Position numbers and translations under genes: made by a program. A DNA stretch of 64,000 nucleotides from Methylobacterium symbioticum. Lineage in GTDB: Bacteria > Pseudomonadota > Alphaproteobacteria > Rhizobiales > Beijerinckiaceae. How positions within the stretch are numbered: position 1 is the stretch's first letter; each line of letters opens with the position of its first letter. Positions 1-9,049 of the stretch are shown here, in pieces. The stretch lies in NCBI RefSeq assembly GCF_902141845.1, contig NZ_CABFPH010000007.1:42671-106670 (forward strand), given 5' to 3'. The notes beneath the pieces are model-generated. The model saw only the letters and a list, made by a program, of their open reading frames with translations. It was not told the origin of the DNA and ran no database searches.

Positions 1-26
1 GGCGCCGGTCCCATCCCGTCCCGTGT

Positions 27-42
27 TCAACGAAATGTTAAC
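27..42 (+). promoter_or_regulatory. CtrA-like site (8 of 9 positions)
   Basis: TCAA, seven bases, then TTAAC; the CtrA consensus known from Caulobacter and relatives is TTAA-N7-TTAAC. It lies about 205 bases upstream of the small secreted-protein gene at 247. One mismatch in the left half. Function is inferred from sequence only. Confidence 0.3.
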
Positions 43-246
43 CGGGTCTCTGCGCCTGCAAATTCCAAATCAGCCGATTACGGCGGCGCCACGGCGAATT
101 GTGTTGCGCTGGCGCGCGCGGGTGACACCCAGGCCCTTCCCGGGGCCTGCGGAAACTGCCATGCTTAACCGTGGGAGAGGGATGCGCGACCCGCGCGGCC
201 TCACCCAGAGTTCACGTGCGTTCCGAGGCACTTGGCCATTTTCTCG

Positions 247-567
247 ATGCGACGCTTCGTCAGCGCCCTTCTGCTCGGCCTCACCGCCAGTGCCTCCGCC
301 GTCGCGCAAGGGCGACCCGCTTCCCCATCCGCCCCACCCGCGGCGACGCAACGCCTCGTCTGCGCCGAGGCGATGGCGCTGGTGAAGCGCGAGGGCGAGA
401 TCACCATCCCGACCGGCCGGGGCACGGCGGAGCGCCTGGTGCGCGACCGCTCCTTCTGCGAGTTCTCAGAGGTCGCGGAGCTGCGGTTCCTGCCCACGCG
501 GGACAACCCGCAATGCCCGGTCGGCTATCGCTGCCGCGAGCCGGGTTTCGAGGAGTGGAACTGGTAG
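247..567 (+). CDS. small secreted hypothetical protein
   Basis: A 106-residue protein of unknown function. The first 20 or so residues form a classical signal peptide (MRR, then a hydrophobic run, ending near AVAQG), so the mature product is probably periplasmic. The mature part carries four cysteines, two of them in a CPVGYRC stretch near the C terminus, which could form disulfides. I chose the ATG at 247 rather than the in-frame TTG at 232 because it puts the arginines directly before the hydrophobic core. It stands alone, 130 bases before the ABC transporter gene. No domain is recognised. Confidence 0.6.
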   Translation: MRRFVSALLLGLTASASAVAQGRPASPSAPPAATQRLVCAEAMALVKREGEITIPTGRGTAERLVRDRSFCEFSEVAELRFLPTRDNPQCPVGYRCREPGFEEWNW

Positions 568-699
568 GCGGGGCGATCGGTCGCCCGGGCCTTGCCAAAG
601 TTTCACGGGACAGGGCGCCCCGTGTGCCACTATCTCGCCACGACGCGCCGTCACTGGCGCTGACGACGGCCGCGGGCTGACAGCCCCGGCCTCGGGACT

Positions 700-2826
700 A
701 TGGGAGAGACGCGCGTGGCCGCACTCAGAACCGGTCTGGGCTTCCAGGCTGCGCTCACCGCACTTGTCGCCCTGGTGCTGCTGGCGGTGCCGGGGATCCC
801 GTCGCCCCCGCTCTACGTCTCGCTCGCGGGCTTCGCGATGGCGGGCATCCTCATCGCCTCGGCGAACCTCTCCGCCTATCTCAAGGTCTTCGTCTCGGTC
901 TACGGCATCGGCTACCTGCTGCTCGCGGGCGCCAAGACCGTGGCCGCCCTGGACCTGCTGCCCGCCGTCGTCGCCGCGCTCCTGCCGCCCGCCTTCGCGG
1001 CGACCGGCGCCGTGGTCTTCGCCGGCATCGTACTCGCGATTTCCCACTGGAAGCCGATCCGCGACATCACTCTCATCGCTGACCCGTACTTCGCCAACCG
1101 CGACGCGCCGACCAAGGAGATCGGTCTGTTCCGCTGGTTCGGCCGCACGGAGGGCCAGATCGGCCAGCGGCTCGTGGCGTTGTCGATCTTCGTCAACTTC
1201 GCCGACGTGGCGCTGACCCTGCGGTTCAACTTCTTCTACCGCGACCTCTACAACACCCTGCAGGAGCTCAACGCGGAAGCGTTCTGGCATCAGGTGCTGT
1301 GGATCTTCATCCCGCTCGCGATCCTCAACATCGTGATCGGCATGGTCGACCTGTTCGTCGATTCCTCGCTGCACATCCGCTGGCGCACCTGGCTGACGCA
1401 CAGCCTCTACGAGCGTTGGCTCGGCAAGGGCACGCATTACCGCATCCCGTTCATCGACGAGCAGGCCGACAACCCGGATCAGCGTATCCAGCAGGACGTC
1501 AACGCCTTCATCCAGCAGACGGCGAGCCTGTCGATCCGGCTGCTCAGCCAGGCCGCGCAGCTCGTCTCCTTCATCGTCATCCTGTGGACGCTGTCGCGCG
1601 ACTTCGTGCTGCCCTTCACCGACGCGGTGATCCCCGGCTTCCTGGTCTGGCTCGTCATCGCCTACGCGGTGGTCGGCACCTGGCTCACCCACATCATCGG
1701 CAAGCCGCTGATCGGCCTCAACTTCCGCCAGGAGCAGGTCGAGGCGGACTTCCGCTTCTCGCTGGCCCGCAACCGCATCTATTCCGAGCAGATCGCGCTC
1801 CTGCGCGGCGAGCGCGCCGAGGCCTCGCGCCTGGCCACGATCTTCCATACCGTGATCGACAACTACGTCGACATCATCTATCGGCGCATCAAGCTGATCG
1901 CCTTCACCTTCAGCTACCGGCAGGCGAGCGCCGTCTTCCCGCTCATCATCGCGGCGCCATCCTTCTTCTCGAAGAAGATCACTCTCGGCACCCTGCAGCA
2001 GACTTCGGACGCCTTCGGCAACGTCCAGAACGCGCTGAACTTCTTCGTCACCAGCTACATCACGCTGGCCTCCTACCGGGCGAACACCATCCGTCTCGGC
2101 TCCTTCAAGCGGGCGATGACCAAGGCCGAGGCGCTCTCGGCCGCCGGCTACGGCCTCGCCCAGGGCAATGACACCGCCGGGCCGGTCACGGCGCGCGGCC
2201 TGACGCTCGCCCTTCCCGACGGGCGCGAGATCGTGAAGGCCGACGAACTCACCTTCCGGACCGGCGGCGCGACCCTGGTCACCGGCCCGTCGGGCTCGGG
2301 CAAATCGACCCTGTTCCGGGCGATCGCCGGGATCTGGCCGTTCGGCAAGGGCCGGATCGACGTGCCGGCGGGGCAATCGGCCCTGCTCCTGCCGCAGCGG
2401 CCCTACCTGCCGCTCGGGACGCTCCGGGGTGCCGTCGTCTATCCCAACACCATCGACCAGTTCACCGACGAGGCGATCCGCGAGGCGCTGGTCGCGGCCC
2501 AGCTCCCGCAGCTCGCCGACCGACTCGACGAGGTCGACAGCTGGGACCGCCGCCTCTCGGGCGGCGAGCAGCAGCGCCTCGCCATCGCCCGCGCGCTGCT
2601 CGCCAAGCCGCAATGGCTGTTCCTCGACGAGGCGACCGCGGCTCTGGACGAGCCGAGCGAGGCCGCGATCTACAGGATGCTGCGCGAGCGCCTGCCCGGC
2701 ACCACCATCGTCTCGATCGGCCACCGCTCGACGCTGCACGGCCTGCACGACCGTCGCGTCGACATGCAGCCGGAGGCGGGCCTGTTCGCGCCGCGCGAGG
2801 TGCGCATGACCGTTCCGGCGGAGTAG
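700..2826 (+). CDS. SbmA/BacA-like ABC transporter, permease fused to ATPase
   Basis: A 708-residue half-transporter. The first third is hydrophobic; a SbmA/BacA-type membrane domain (ABC_membrane_2) follows to about residue 430, and an ATPase domain fills the C terminus. Walker A (GPSGSGKST) is near residue 530, the signature LSGGEQQR near 618, Walker B (WLFLDEAT) near 640, and the switch histidine (IGHRS) near 673, so it should be an active ATPase. Family members (E. coli YddA, mycobacterial Rv1819c) move peptides, cobalamin or other hydrophilic solutes across the inner membrane. The substrate here is not readable. The ATG at 700 gives a full-length product. The gene is probably monocistronic. 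Confidence 0.85.
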   Translation: MGETRVAALRTGLGFQAALTALVALVLLAVPGIPSPPLYVSLAGFAMAGILIASANLSAYLKVFVSVYGIGYLLLAGAKTVAALDLLPAVVAALLPPAFAATGAVVFAGIVLAISHWKPIRDITLIADPYFANRDAPTKEIGLFRWFGRTEGQIGQRLVALSIFVNFADVALTLRFNFFYRDLYNTLQELNAEAFWHQVLWIFIPLAILNIVIGMVDLFVDSSLHIRWRTWLTHSLYERWLGKGTHYRIPFIDEQADNPDQRIQQDVNAFIQQTASLSIRLLSQAAQLVSFIVILWTLSRDFVLPFTDAVIPGFLVWLVIAYAVVGTWLTHIIGKPLIGLNFRQEQVEADFRFSLARNRIYSEQIALLRGERAEASRLATIFHTVIDNYVDIIYRRIKLIAFTFSYRQASAVFPLIIAAPSFFSKKITLGTLQQTSDAFGNVQNALNFFVTSYITLASYRANTIRLGSFKRAMTKAEALSAAGYGLAQGNDTAGPVTARGLTLALPDGREIVKADELTFRTGGATLVTGPSGSGKSTLFRAIAGIWPFGKGRIDVPAGQSALLLPQRPYLPLGTLRGAVVYPNTIDQFTDEAIREALVAAQLPQLADRLDEVDSWDRRLSGGEQQRLAIARALLAKPQWLFLDEATAALDEPSEAAIYRMLRERLPGTTIVSIGHRSTLHGLHDRRVDMQPEAGLFAPREVRMTVPAE

Positions 2827-3003
2827 GGCGGCGGGTTTCCGGCCCGTTGTGCGGCCCGCGCCACGCGGCCGGCACGGAACCTGCGGGGCAGGGCGTGTCA
2901 TGCGCCTGTCACCCGCACATGCTTCGCAGCCCGGCCCGCTTCCGATAGAAAGGCGCCCGCGCAGACGGCGTCCGACGCCGTCCGCGCCCCGCAGAGGACC
3001 GCG

Positions 3004-3897
3004 ATGACCGAACTGCCGAACGTCCACGTGCGCGCCGAAGTACTGGCCCAGGCGCTGCCCCACATGCAGCGCTACGATCAGGAGATCGTGGTCATCAAGT
3101 ATGGCGGCCACGCCATGGGCGACCGCGCTGCGGCGGAGGACTTCGCCGAGGACATCGTGCTTCTGGAGCAGTCCGGCCTGAAGCCGATCGTGGTCCATGG
3201 CGGCGGCCCGCAGATCGGGAAGATGCTCGACCGGCTCGGCATCCAGTCCGAGTTCCGTGGCGGGCTGCGCGTCACCGACGAGGCGACCGTCGAGGTCGTC
3301 GAGATGGTCCTGGCCGGCTCGATCAACAAGCAGATCGTCGGCTGGATCTCGGCCGAGGGCGGCCGGGCCATCGGCCTGTGCGGCAAGGACGGCAACATGG
3401 TCCGCGCCAAGCGCGCGATGAAGACCGTGAAGGATCCCGGCAGCGACATCGAGCAGGTGGTCGATCTCGGCTTGGTGGGCGAGCCGGAGCATGTCGAGCG
3501 CGGCGTCCTCGACGCGGTGCTCAAGGCCGAGCTGATCCCAGTTCTCGCCCCCGTCGCCTACGGCGCCGACGGCCAGACCTACAACGTCAACGCCGACACC
3601 TTCGCGGGCGCCATCGCCGGCGCGCTGCGGGCCAAGCGCCTGCTTCTGCTGACCGACGTGCCGGGCGTGCTCGACAAGGACAAGAAGCTGATCCCCGAGC
3701 TCACGGTGGAGGATTGTCGGCGCCTCATCGCCGACGGCACCATCACCGGCGGCATGATCCCGAAGATCGAGACCTGCATCTACGCCATCGACCAGGGCGT
3801 CGAGGCGGTGGTCATCCTCAACGGCAAGGTGAACCATGCCGTGCTGCTCGAGCTCTTCACCGATTACGGCGCTGGCACCCTGATCCGCAGGGGCTGA
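3004..3897 (+). CDS. argB: acetylglutamate kinase
   Basis: Phosphorylates N-acetyl-L-glutamate, the second step of arginine synthesis, in the cytoplasm. The 297-residue length is normal for the family. The N-terminal nucleotide/phosphate loop reads [10 protein letters not shown] (residues 29-38) and the substrate loop is [10 protein letters not shown] near 64-73. The amino-acid-kinase core continues to the C terminus with the [11 protein letters not shown] segment. The ATG follows an AGAGGACCGCG ribosome-binding region. A GC-rich hairpin lies downstream at 3911, and the nucleotidase gene follows after 58 bases, so the two may be cotranscribed. Confidence 0.95.
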   Translation: MTELPNVHVRAEVLAQALPHMQRYDQEIVVIKYGGHAMGDRAAAEDFAEDIVLLEQSGLKPIVVHGGGPQIGKMLDRLGIQSEFRGGLRVTDEATVEVVEMVLAGSINKQIVGWISAEGGRAIGLCGKDGNMVRAKRAMKTVKDPGSDIEQVVDLGLVGEPEHVERGVLDAVLKAELIPVLAPVAYGADGQTYNVNADTFAGAIAGALRAKRLLLLTDVPGVLDKDKKLIPELTVEDCRRLIADGTITGGMIPKIETCIYAIDQGVEAVVILNGKVNHAVLLELFTDYGAGTLIRRG

Positions 3898-3910
3898 GCC
3901 GATCCCCTCC

Positions 3911-3938
3911 GCGGCCGGGGGCACCCGCTCCCGGCCGC
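3911..3938 (+). other. GC-rich hairpin after argB
   Basis: A nine-base perfect stem (GCGGCCGGG pairing with CCCGGCCGC) around a ten-base loop, 14 bases after the argB stop. No T-run follows, so it is more likely an mRNA stabiliser or attenuating structure than an intrinsic terminator. Confidence 0.4.
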
Positions 3939-3955
3939 ATCACTCCGAGTGAGAC

Positions 3956-4693
3956 GTGTACCTACCTGATACGTGCCACTTCACCACCGGCGACGCCCGC
4001 GGCTTCGACCAGGTGGACACCTGGGTGTTCGACCTCGACAACACCCTCTATCCCAGCGACGCGATGGTCTGGCCGCAGGTCGACGAGCGGATCACGCTCT
4101 ATGTCATGCGCCTCTACGGCCTCGACGGCCTCTCGGCCCGAGCCCTGCAGAAGCATTTCTACCACCGCTATGGCACGACCCTGAAGGCGCTGATGATCGA
4201 AGAAGGCGTCGATCCGCACGACTTCCTCGACTTCGCCCACGACATCGACCACTCGACCATCAAGCTCGATCCGGCGCTCGGCGACGCCATCGAGCGCCTG
4301 CCCGGGCGCAAGCTGATCCTCACCAACGGCTCACGCCGCCATGCCGAGCGGGTGGCGGAGAAGCTTGGCATCCTCAGCCATTTCGAGGATGTGTTCGACA
4401 TCGCCGCGGCCGATTTCGTGCCGAAGCCCGAGCGCACCACCTACGAGCGCTTCCTCGACCGCCACGGCATCGACCCGGCCCGCTCGGCCCTCTTCGAGGA
4501 CATCGCCCGCAACCTCGTGGTGCCACACGATCTCGGCATGGCGACCGTGCTGGTCGTCCCCAAGGTCGCCGATCCCTACCGGGAGGCCTTCGAGCAGGAG
4601 GCGGTGCAGGAGCCGCATATCGACTACATCACCGACGACCTTGCCGGCTTCCTCGGGGGCTGCGTGCTGCCGACGGCGGCGCAGCGGTCGTGA
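3956..4693 (+). CDS. HAD-family pyrimidine 5'-nucleotidase
   Basis: A 245-residue haloacid-dehalogenase-like hydrolase of the SDT1/YjjG-like pyrimidine 5'-nucleotidase group. Motif I is FDLDNTLYP with aspartates 26 and 28 (nucleophile and acid/base). Motif II is LTNGS near residue 122, and the C-terminal acidic motif appears as FEDIARNL. Between them sits a helical cap. It probably dephosphorylates UMP/CMP or related nucleotides; exact substrate preference cannot be read. The start is a GTG at 3956. Its stop overlaps the GTG of the next gene (GTGA), indicating translational coupling. Confidence 0.8.
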   Translation: MYLPDTCHFTTGDARGFDQVDTWVFDLDNTLYPSDAMVWPQVDERITLYVMRLYGLDGLSARALQKHFYHRYGTTLKALMIEEGVDPHDFLDFAHDIDHSTIKLDPALGDAIERLPGRKLILTNGSRRHAERVAEKLGILSHFEDVFDIAAADFVPKPERTTYERFLDRHGIDPARSALFEDIARNLVVPHDLGMATVLVVPKVADPYREAFEQEAVQEPHIDYITDDLAGFLGGCVLPTAAQRS

Positions 4694-5100
4694 GCGCGCT
4701 CGCGGGCGCCAGGGCGCCGAGCCTCGCCGAAATCGAGGAACTCGCCGACGCGGCCTTCGCCGCCCTGCCCGAGGGCTTCCGGCGCCTCTGCGCGGGCGTG
4801 CGCATCGTCGTGGACGACTTCCCCGACGAGGAGACGCTTATCGAGATGGCGTGCGAGAGCGAATTCGACCTGCTCGGCCTGTTCCGCGGCGTCGGCCTCG
4901 CGCAGTCGGGCGAGGTGGTGACGGGCCAGATGCCGAACGCCGTCTGGCTCTACCGGCGCCCGCTCCTCGACTACTGGGCCGAGCACGACGAGACCCTGGG
5001 CCATCTCGTGGCGCATGTGCTGATCCACGAGATCGGCCACCATTTCGGCCTGTCGGACGACGACATGGCCCGGATCGAGGACGAGGCCGAGATCGGCTGA
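4690..5100 (+). CDS. zincin-like metallopeptidase family protein
   Basis: A 136-residue protein with the zinc-binding signature HEIGHHFG (His113, Glu114, His117), as in the metallopeptidase family formerly called DUF1025. The start is the GTG at 4690, which overlaps the stop of the nucleotidase gene by four bases; an upstream extension would lie wholly inside that gene in another frame. No signal peptide is visible, so it is probably cytoplasmic. Whether it is a working peptidase is not established for the family. It ends directly in a palindromic repeat and is convergent with the next gene. Confidence 0.8.
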   Translation: MSALAGARAPSLAEIEELADAAFAALPEGFRRLCAGVRIVVDDFPDEETLIEMACESEFDLLGLFRGVGLAQSGEVVTGQMPNAVWLYRRPLLDYWAEHDETLGHLVAHVLIHEIGHHFGLSDDDMARIEDEAEIG

Positions 5101-5104
5101 AACC

Positions 5105-5215
5105 CCGGGTGTCGAGAGGGATCATCCCTCTCGCGGGGTGCCGGCGCGGCGCCCCGGCGTCATCCCAGGGCTTCGCCCTGGACCCACCAAAGGGGTGCCC
5201 CCTTTGGGAGCCCGG
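5105..5215. repeat. palindromic intergenic repeat, family A, copy 1
   Basis: Two stems in tandem: a GAGAGGG/CCCTCTC palindrome at the left, and CCAGGGC/GCCCTGG followed by CCAAAGGGG/CCCCTTTGG at the right. Related copies are at 9893 and 55750. All three sit between convergently transcribed genes. Probable roles are bidirectional termination or REP-type mobile repeat. Confidence 0.7.
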
Positions 5216-5221
5216 ACGTGA

Positions 5222-6460
5222 TCAGCCCGCCCCGCCCTCGTGGATCCGGCGCAGGCGGCTGACCTTCGGGCGGCTGGTGCGGAACTGGCCCCGCTCGATC
5301 GCCACGAAGACGAGGACGGTCATCGCGAGCGCCGTCAGCCACCAGACCACGGTGAGCCCGACGCCGATGCAGGCCACCGTGAAGGCGGAGGCGAAGGCCG
5401 CCATCGCCCCGGGGACGAGGACCGGCACGTCGCGGCCGGCGCGCCGCACCGAGGCGTAGAGCGCGAAGGCTGCGGCCAGCGCCCCGACGACGCCGAGTTC
5501 GTACCAGAACTCGAACAGGGCCGTGGTCGGCGCGTTCATCGGCACGAGTCCGACGAAGCGGCCGCGGAGCGCCGTCTCGAAGCCGTGGCCGGTGATCAGC
5601 CGCACAGGCTCGGTCGTCACGACCTTCTGCCAGCTCTTGAGCGAGAGAACCCCCGGCGCGAGCGGTCCGAACAGGGCGGAGCCGATCGGACGCGCCACGA
5701 AGGGCAGGAGCGGTGCGGCGGCCAGCAGCCCCGCCGTCACGCCCGCCGTGAGCAGTGTGCCCAGGCGCGGTCGGAAGCTCGTCACCGCGAAGGCGACCGC
5801 TCCGACCGCGAGCGCCACGATCTGCGTGACGTTCGGCGAGGCGACGAGTGCGCCGGCCACGAGCAACGCCACCGCCAGCGCCTCGCGGTCGCGCCGCCGC
5901 GAGCGCAGCCACGCCACCGCCGGCCAGACGAGGAGGGCCAGCAGCGTCAGGCCGCGGCCGAGCGCGCTGTCGTCGTCGGACCCACCCTGGATCAGGCTGT
6001 CGCCGAACAGGCCGAGCACGATGGCGACGAGGGCCGCGGCCGTGACGCCGAGGGGCAGGAGATAGAGGTTGGCCGAGCGCATCCGGTCGGGCAGCGAGAA
6101 GTAGCCGAGCAGCGTCAGGCCGATCACCGCTGCGAGGTTGGCGAGCCGTTCGGCCGCCGCCGAGAGGAAGGGCGTCCAGGCGAGCGAGAGGGCCGACCAC
6201 AGAATCACCAGCATGCCCGCCAGGAAGGCGGCCGAGCGCAGGAGCCGCGTCCCAGCCGGGCGCAGGGCGCGCTGGCGCCCGTCGATGGCGCTTGCGATGA
6301 CGAGGAGCACGACGGCGATCGGCGCGATGATCACGGAGGCGCGGCGCGCCACCTGCGCGGTCACCGGCACCACCACGAACAGCCCGAAGAAGCCCACACG
6401 CCGGAGCAGAGCTGCCGCATCGAGCGCCGGATCGACAATCGGTTGGGGCGCGCGCGGCAT
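5222..6460 (-). CDS. O-antigen-ligase/polymerase-like membrane protein
   Basis: A 412-residue polytopic membrane protein with about ten hydrophobic segments and a larger central loop rich in charged residues (around 240-300). This layout, and segments such as LIQGGSDDDSALGRGL and VVTTEPVRLITGHGFETALRG, resemble the O-antigen ligase/Wzy polymerase family, which joins polysaccharide units at the periplasmic face of the inner membrane. No other polysaccharide-assembly gene is adjacent, so the substrate is unknown. It is an isolated gene, convergent with the metallopeptidase gene and separated from it by a palindromic repeat. The family assignment is moderately secure. Confidence 0.6.
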   Translation of the reverse strand: MPRAPQPIVDPALDAAALLRRVGFFGLFVVVPVTAQVARRASVIIAPIAVVLLVIASAIDGRQRALRPAGTRLLRSAAFLAGMLVILWSALSLAWTPFLSAAAERLANLAAVIGLTLLGYFSLPDRMRSANLYLLPLGVTAAALVAIVLGLFGDSLIQGGSDDDSALGRGLTLLALLVWPAVAWLRSRRRDREALAVALLVAGALVASPNVTQIVALAVGAVAFAVTSFRPRLGTLLTAGVTAGLLAAAPLLPFVARPIGSALFGPLAPGVLSLKSWQKVVTTEPVRLITGHGFETALRGRFVGLVPMNAPTTALFEFWYELGVVGALAAAFALYASVRRAGRDVPVLVPGAMAAFASAFTVACIGVGLTVVWWLTALAMTVLVFVAIERGQFRTSRPKVSRLRRIHEGGAG

Positions 6461-6590
6461 GGGGCGACTCTGCGGATCGACCCGGCGCGATCACGGCCGC
6501 CGCGCGCAGGTCCGACTCCCTCCCTAGTGCAAGGAGCAGGCTCGATGCTGTAGATGTCCGGTCACACCGTGCGCGCAGGTTGCGCCGGGA

Positions 6591-7121
6591 TCACGTCGCC
6601 GTGACCGGCTCGCGCGGGCGCCGCCGTGCCGCGCGCCGCCCGAGATCCGAGGCGAGCCGCCACACGGCCCAGGTGGCGACGAAGCCGAGCAGGCCGGCGA
6701 CCACACCGTCCGCATTCGTCGGCACTGCGGGCTGGTAGTCGCGCCAAGTGGCCCGGGCGAGGGCCGGATCGGGCTGGCGCATCACCGCCACCATGCGGCC
6801 GAGCGGACTCGTCGCGGCGGCGATGGCCTGCTGCTGGGCGCTCAGCGCCGCGAGGCGCTCGATATCGCCGCGCGCCGCCTCGCCCCGGCGGGCGACGAGC
6901 TGGTCCGGATTGCCGCGCAGCCGATCGACCGCGCCGTCGCGAGTGGTGCCGCTCGCCCGGGCATCGGCCTCGAGACCGTCGACCTGACGCCGCAACTCAT
7001 CCACCGTCCCACCGAGGCGCTGCACGTATTGCTGGGTGAATTCGGGGCCCTGGGCGGCGATGCCGCCGCCGATCAGCCCGAGGGCGAGGCCGAGGGTTCG
7101 GATCACGCGGAACACGGGCAT
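6591..7121 (-). CDS. DUF2937 family membrane protein
   Basis: A 176-residue protein matching the DUF2937 pattern. There is one N-terminal membrane segment (LGLALGLIGGGIAAQGPEF), a helical, charged middle region predicted to be periplasmic or coiled (about 30-140), and a second membrane segment near the C terminus (VVAGLLGFVATWAVWRLA). Function is unknown. It is transcribed in the same direction as the WD40 gene, about 50 bases downstream of it, and may share its transcript. Confidence 0.7.
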   Translation of the reverse strand: MPVFRVIRTLGLALGLIGGGIAAQGPEFTQQYVQRLGGTVDELRRQVDGLEADARASGTTRDGAVDRLRGNPDQLVARRGEAARGDIERLAALSAQQQAIAAATSPLGRMVAVMRQPDPALARATWRDYQPAVPTNADGVVAGLLGFVATWAVWRLASDLGRRAARRRPREPVTAT

Positions 7122-7172
7122 CCTCCGTGGCGGCAGCGTGAGCGTAAAGGCGGGGAGCCGCGCTCCGGTTCC

Positions 7173-8177
7173 TCACCCCGGCAGGGAGAGGAGGCCGGCT
7201 TGCCCATCCGTGCAGCCGAAGGCGAGGCGGGCGCCGGCCGCGTCCCAGGCCAAGGCCGTGACGGCACTCCCCTTCACGGCCGGACGCACGAGAAGCTCGG
7301 CCGCGTCCGAGAAGCGCACGAGCAAGATGCAGCCGTCCTCGTAGCCGAGCGCCAGGACGGGCGCCTTCGGGTGGAAGCGGACTTGCGAGACCCGCGCCGG
7401 CCGCACGCCGCATTCCCGCGGCGCCTTGCCGGTCGGTCCCTCCTTCGAATCGAAAGGCCAGATGATCGCGGCCTCGGCGCCGCTGGTGGCGAGCCACTTG
7501 CCGTCGGACGACCACGACACCGAGCGCACCTTGGCCGGATAGCCCGACATCCGCATGTGTCCGCGATCCGGCTGCAGCCGCCAGCCGTGCAGGGCGTTCT
7601 CCTGCATGGTCGAGACCACGAAGCGGCCGTCCAGCGACCAAGTCACATCGATATGAGAGCCCTTCCATGACACCACCTCCGGCGGCGTCTCCAGGTTCGG
7701 GTACCAGAGGCTGACGCCGTTGTAGTGGGCCACCGCGAGGCGGAACCCCTTCGGTGCGAAGGCGAGGCCGCGGGCGGTGGAGGGGGCATCAAGGGTGCGC
7801 TCCCGGCCCTTGGGGTCGCGGGTGGCGACGCGCTTCCCGGCCGAGAAGGCGAAGCCGCCATCCGGATGCAGGGCGAGCGCGTCGATCCAGGCGCCGCCCT
7901 TCGCGGTCGCGGCCTCCGCGAGGGTGCCGTCACCACGGATCTCGACCACACGCCCGTCGTCGCCGCCGGTGAGAAGCCGGCGGCCCGTGCCTGCGGCGCA
8001 GAGGATCGAGCCTTCGGGGTGGGCGGCTGCCCGCACCGTCTCGCCGTCGCCCGCGAGCACCACGGTGCCGTCGCCCAGCGCGAGCGCCAGCCGGTCGCCG
8101 AGCCAGTGCGCAGCGGTGACGTGCGCGCCCGCCTCGATCGGTTTGACGTGGCTCAGCAGAGAGATCGGTGCGGTCAT
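7173..8177 (-). CDS. WD40 repeat protein
   Basis: A 334-residue protein built almost entirely of WD40-type beta-propeller repeats, visible as recurring blocks such as VSWSSDGKWLATSG, FHPKAPVLALGYEDG and ALAWDAAGARLAFGCTDG. Such propellers serve as protein-interaction platforms; no enzymatic domain is attached and no signal peptide is seen. I start it at the ATG at 8177 (MTAPISLL), because the open frame upstream reads into the DUF1275 gene with out-of-frame composition. It follows the DUF1275 gene by eight bases, which suggests an operon of DUF1275, WD40 and DUF2937. Confidence 0.8.
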   Translation of the reverse strand: MTAPISLLSHVKPIEAGAHVTAAHWLGDRLALALGDGTVVLAGDGETVRAAAHPEGSILCAAGTGRRLLTGGDDGRVVEIRGDGTLAEAATAKGGAWIDALALHPDGGFAFSAGKRVATRDPKGRERTLDAPSTARGLAFAPKGFRLAVAHYNGVSLWYPNLETPPEVVSWKGSHIDVTWSLDGRFVVSTMQENALHGWRLQPDRGHMRMSGYPAKVRSVSWSSDGKWLATSGAEAAIIWPFDSKEGPTGKAPRECGVRPARVSQVRFHPKAPVLALGYEDGCILLVRFSDAAELLVRPAVKGSAVTALAWDAAGARLAFGCTDGQAGLLSLPG

Positions 8178-8185
8178 GTCGGTCC

Positions 8186-8842
8186 TCAATGGGCGATGCG
8201 GGTGCGGGCGGCGAGCAGGGCCGCGGTGACCGCGAGGCTGCCGCCGACGAGAGCCGGAAGGAGGAGGGCGTAAAGCTCGTAGCGGCCATAGGCCAGCGTG
8301 CCGACGAACGCGCCGACGAGGAGCGCGCTCCACACGGCCGCGTCGCCGAGCCAGCCGAGCCGTGGCCCCATGCCGGTGAACGCTTCGGCGATCTTCTGGG
8401 CCAGGCTGAACAGGGCGCCGGTGACGAAGGTGGTGCCGGCGCGGAAGCCCTTCACCTGGGCGAGAACCGCGTTCTGGGCACCCATGGCCATGGCCATGAA
8501 GAACGAGGCGAGGCCGAGTTCCGGCGTCGGCAGGCCGAGTGCCAGTGCCGCCATGATCAGCAGCGTCTCGTAGGCGAGTACCACGGGCGTCGCCCAGCGC
8601 CTCGGCACAACCATGGAGAGCCCGCTGCCCAGCGTCGCGCCGGCGAGGAAGCCGAAGATCAGAAGGATGGGCATCAGGGCGTGCCGGATCTCACCGTGGG
8701 CAAGGGACACGGAGAGCTGGGTCGTGTTGCCGCTCATGAACGAGGTGTAGAGGCCGCCGAGGCGCACGAAGCCTAGTGCGTCGACGTAGCCGGCCAGCGC
8801 CGTGAGGATCAGCCCGGTTCCCAGCTGCCAGCCACGATTCAC
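8186..8842 (-). CDS. DUF1275 (YoaK-like) membrane protein
   Basis: A 218-residue protein of the DUF1275/YoaK family with six or seven hydrophobic segments. Recognisable family signatures are GYVDALGFVRLGGLYTSFMSGN near the N terminus and a GTTFVTG segment near residue 140. The function of the family is not settled; a small-solute transport role has been suggested. It is the first gene of a minus-strand group with the WD40 and DUF2937 genes. Its 5' side is divergent from the response-regulator gene, with a CtrA-like site at 8868 between them. Confidence 0.8.
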   Translation of the reverse strand: MNRGWQLGTGLILTALAGYVDALGFVRLGGLYTSFMSGNTTQLSVSLAHGEIRHALMPILLIFGFLAGATLGSGLSMVVPRRWATPVVLAYETLLIMAALALGLPTPELGLASFFMAMAMGAQNAVLAQVKGFRAGTTFVTGALFSLAQKIAEAFTGMGPRLGWLGDAAVWSALLVGAFVGTLAYGRYELYALLLPALVGGSLAVTAALLAARTRIAH

Positions 8843-8867
8843 GAAGCGCGGCTCCCGGGAGGCGCCG

Positions 8868-8883
8868 CTAACCCTTCGTTAAC
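8868..8883 (+). promoter_or_regulatory. CtrA-like site (8 of 9 positions)
   Basis: CTAA, seven bases, TTAAC. It sits 26 bases upstream of the DUF1275 start and about 165 bases upstream of the response-regulator start, inside a divergent intergenic region that is AT-richer than its surroundings. It could affect either gene. Confidence 0.35.
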
Positions 8884-9049
8884 CATTTCAAGTGCTCCGT
8901 TCATTGGAGCGCGGGCAGGGTTAAGGCTCCGCTCACCAAACCTCAGCAATTCGATGCAAACACGGCGAACGCTGGCGCGCAGGGCTCCGTTGGTCCGGCG
9001 ATCCGGTGAGGGGATGGGATCTCCGTGCCGGGTGAGTTGGAGTTGCGTC

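Noticed and set aside
466..3924. A 1152-codon open frame on the minus strand opposite the ABC transporter and argB genes
   Set aside because: It is an antisense shadow typical of 70% GC DNA: its product is a low-complexity D/R/A/G-rich chain, while the plus strand encodes complete, motif-bearing proteins.
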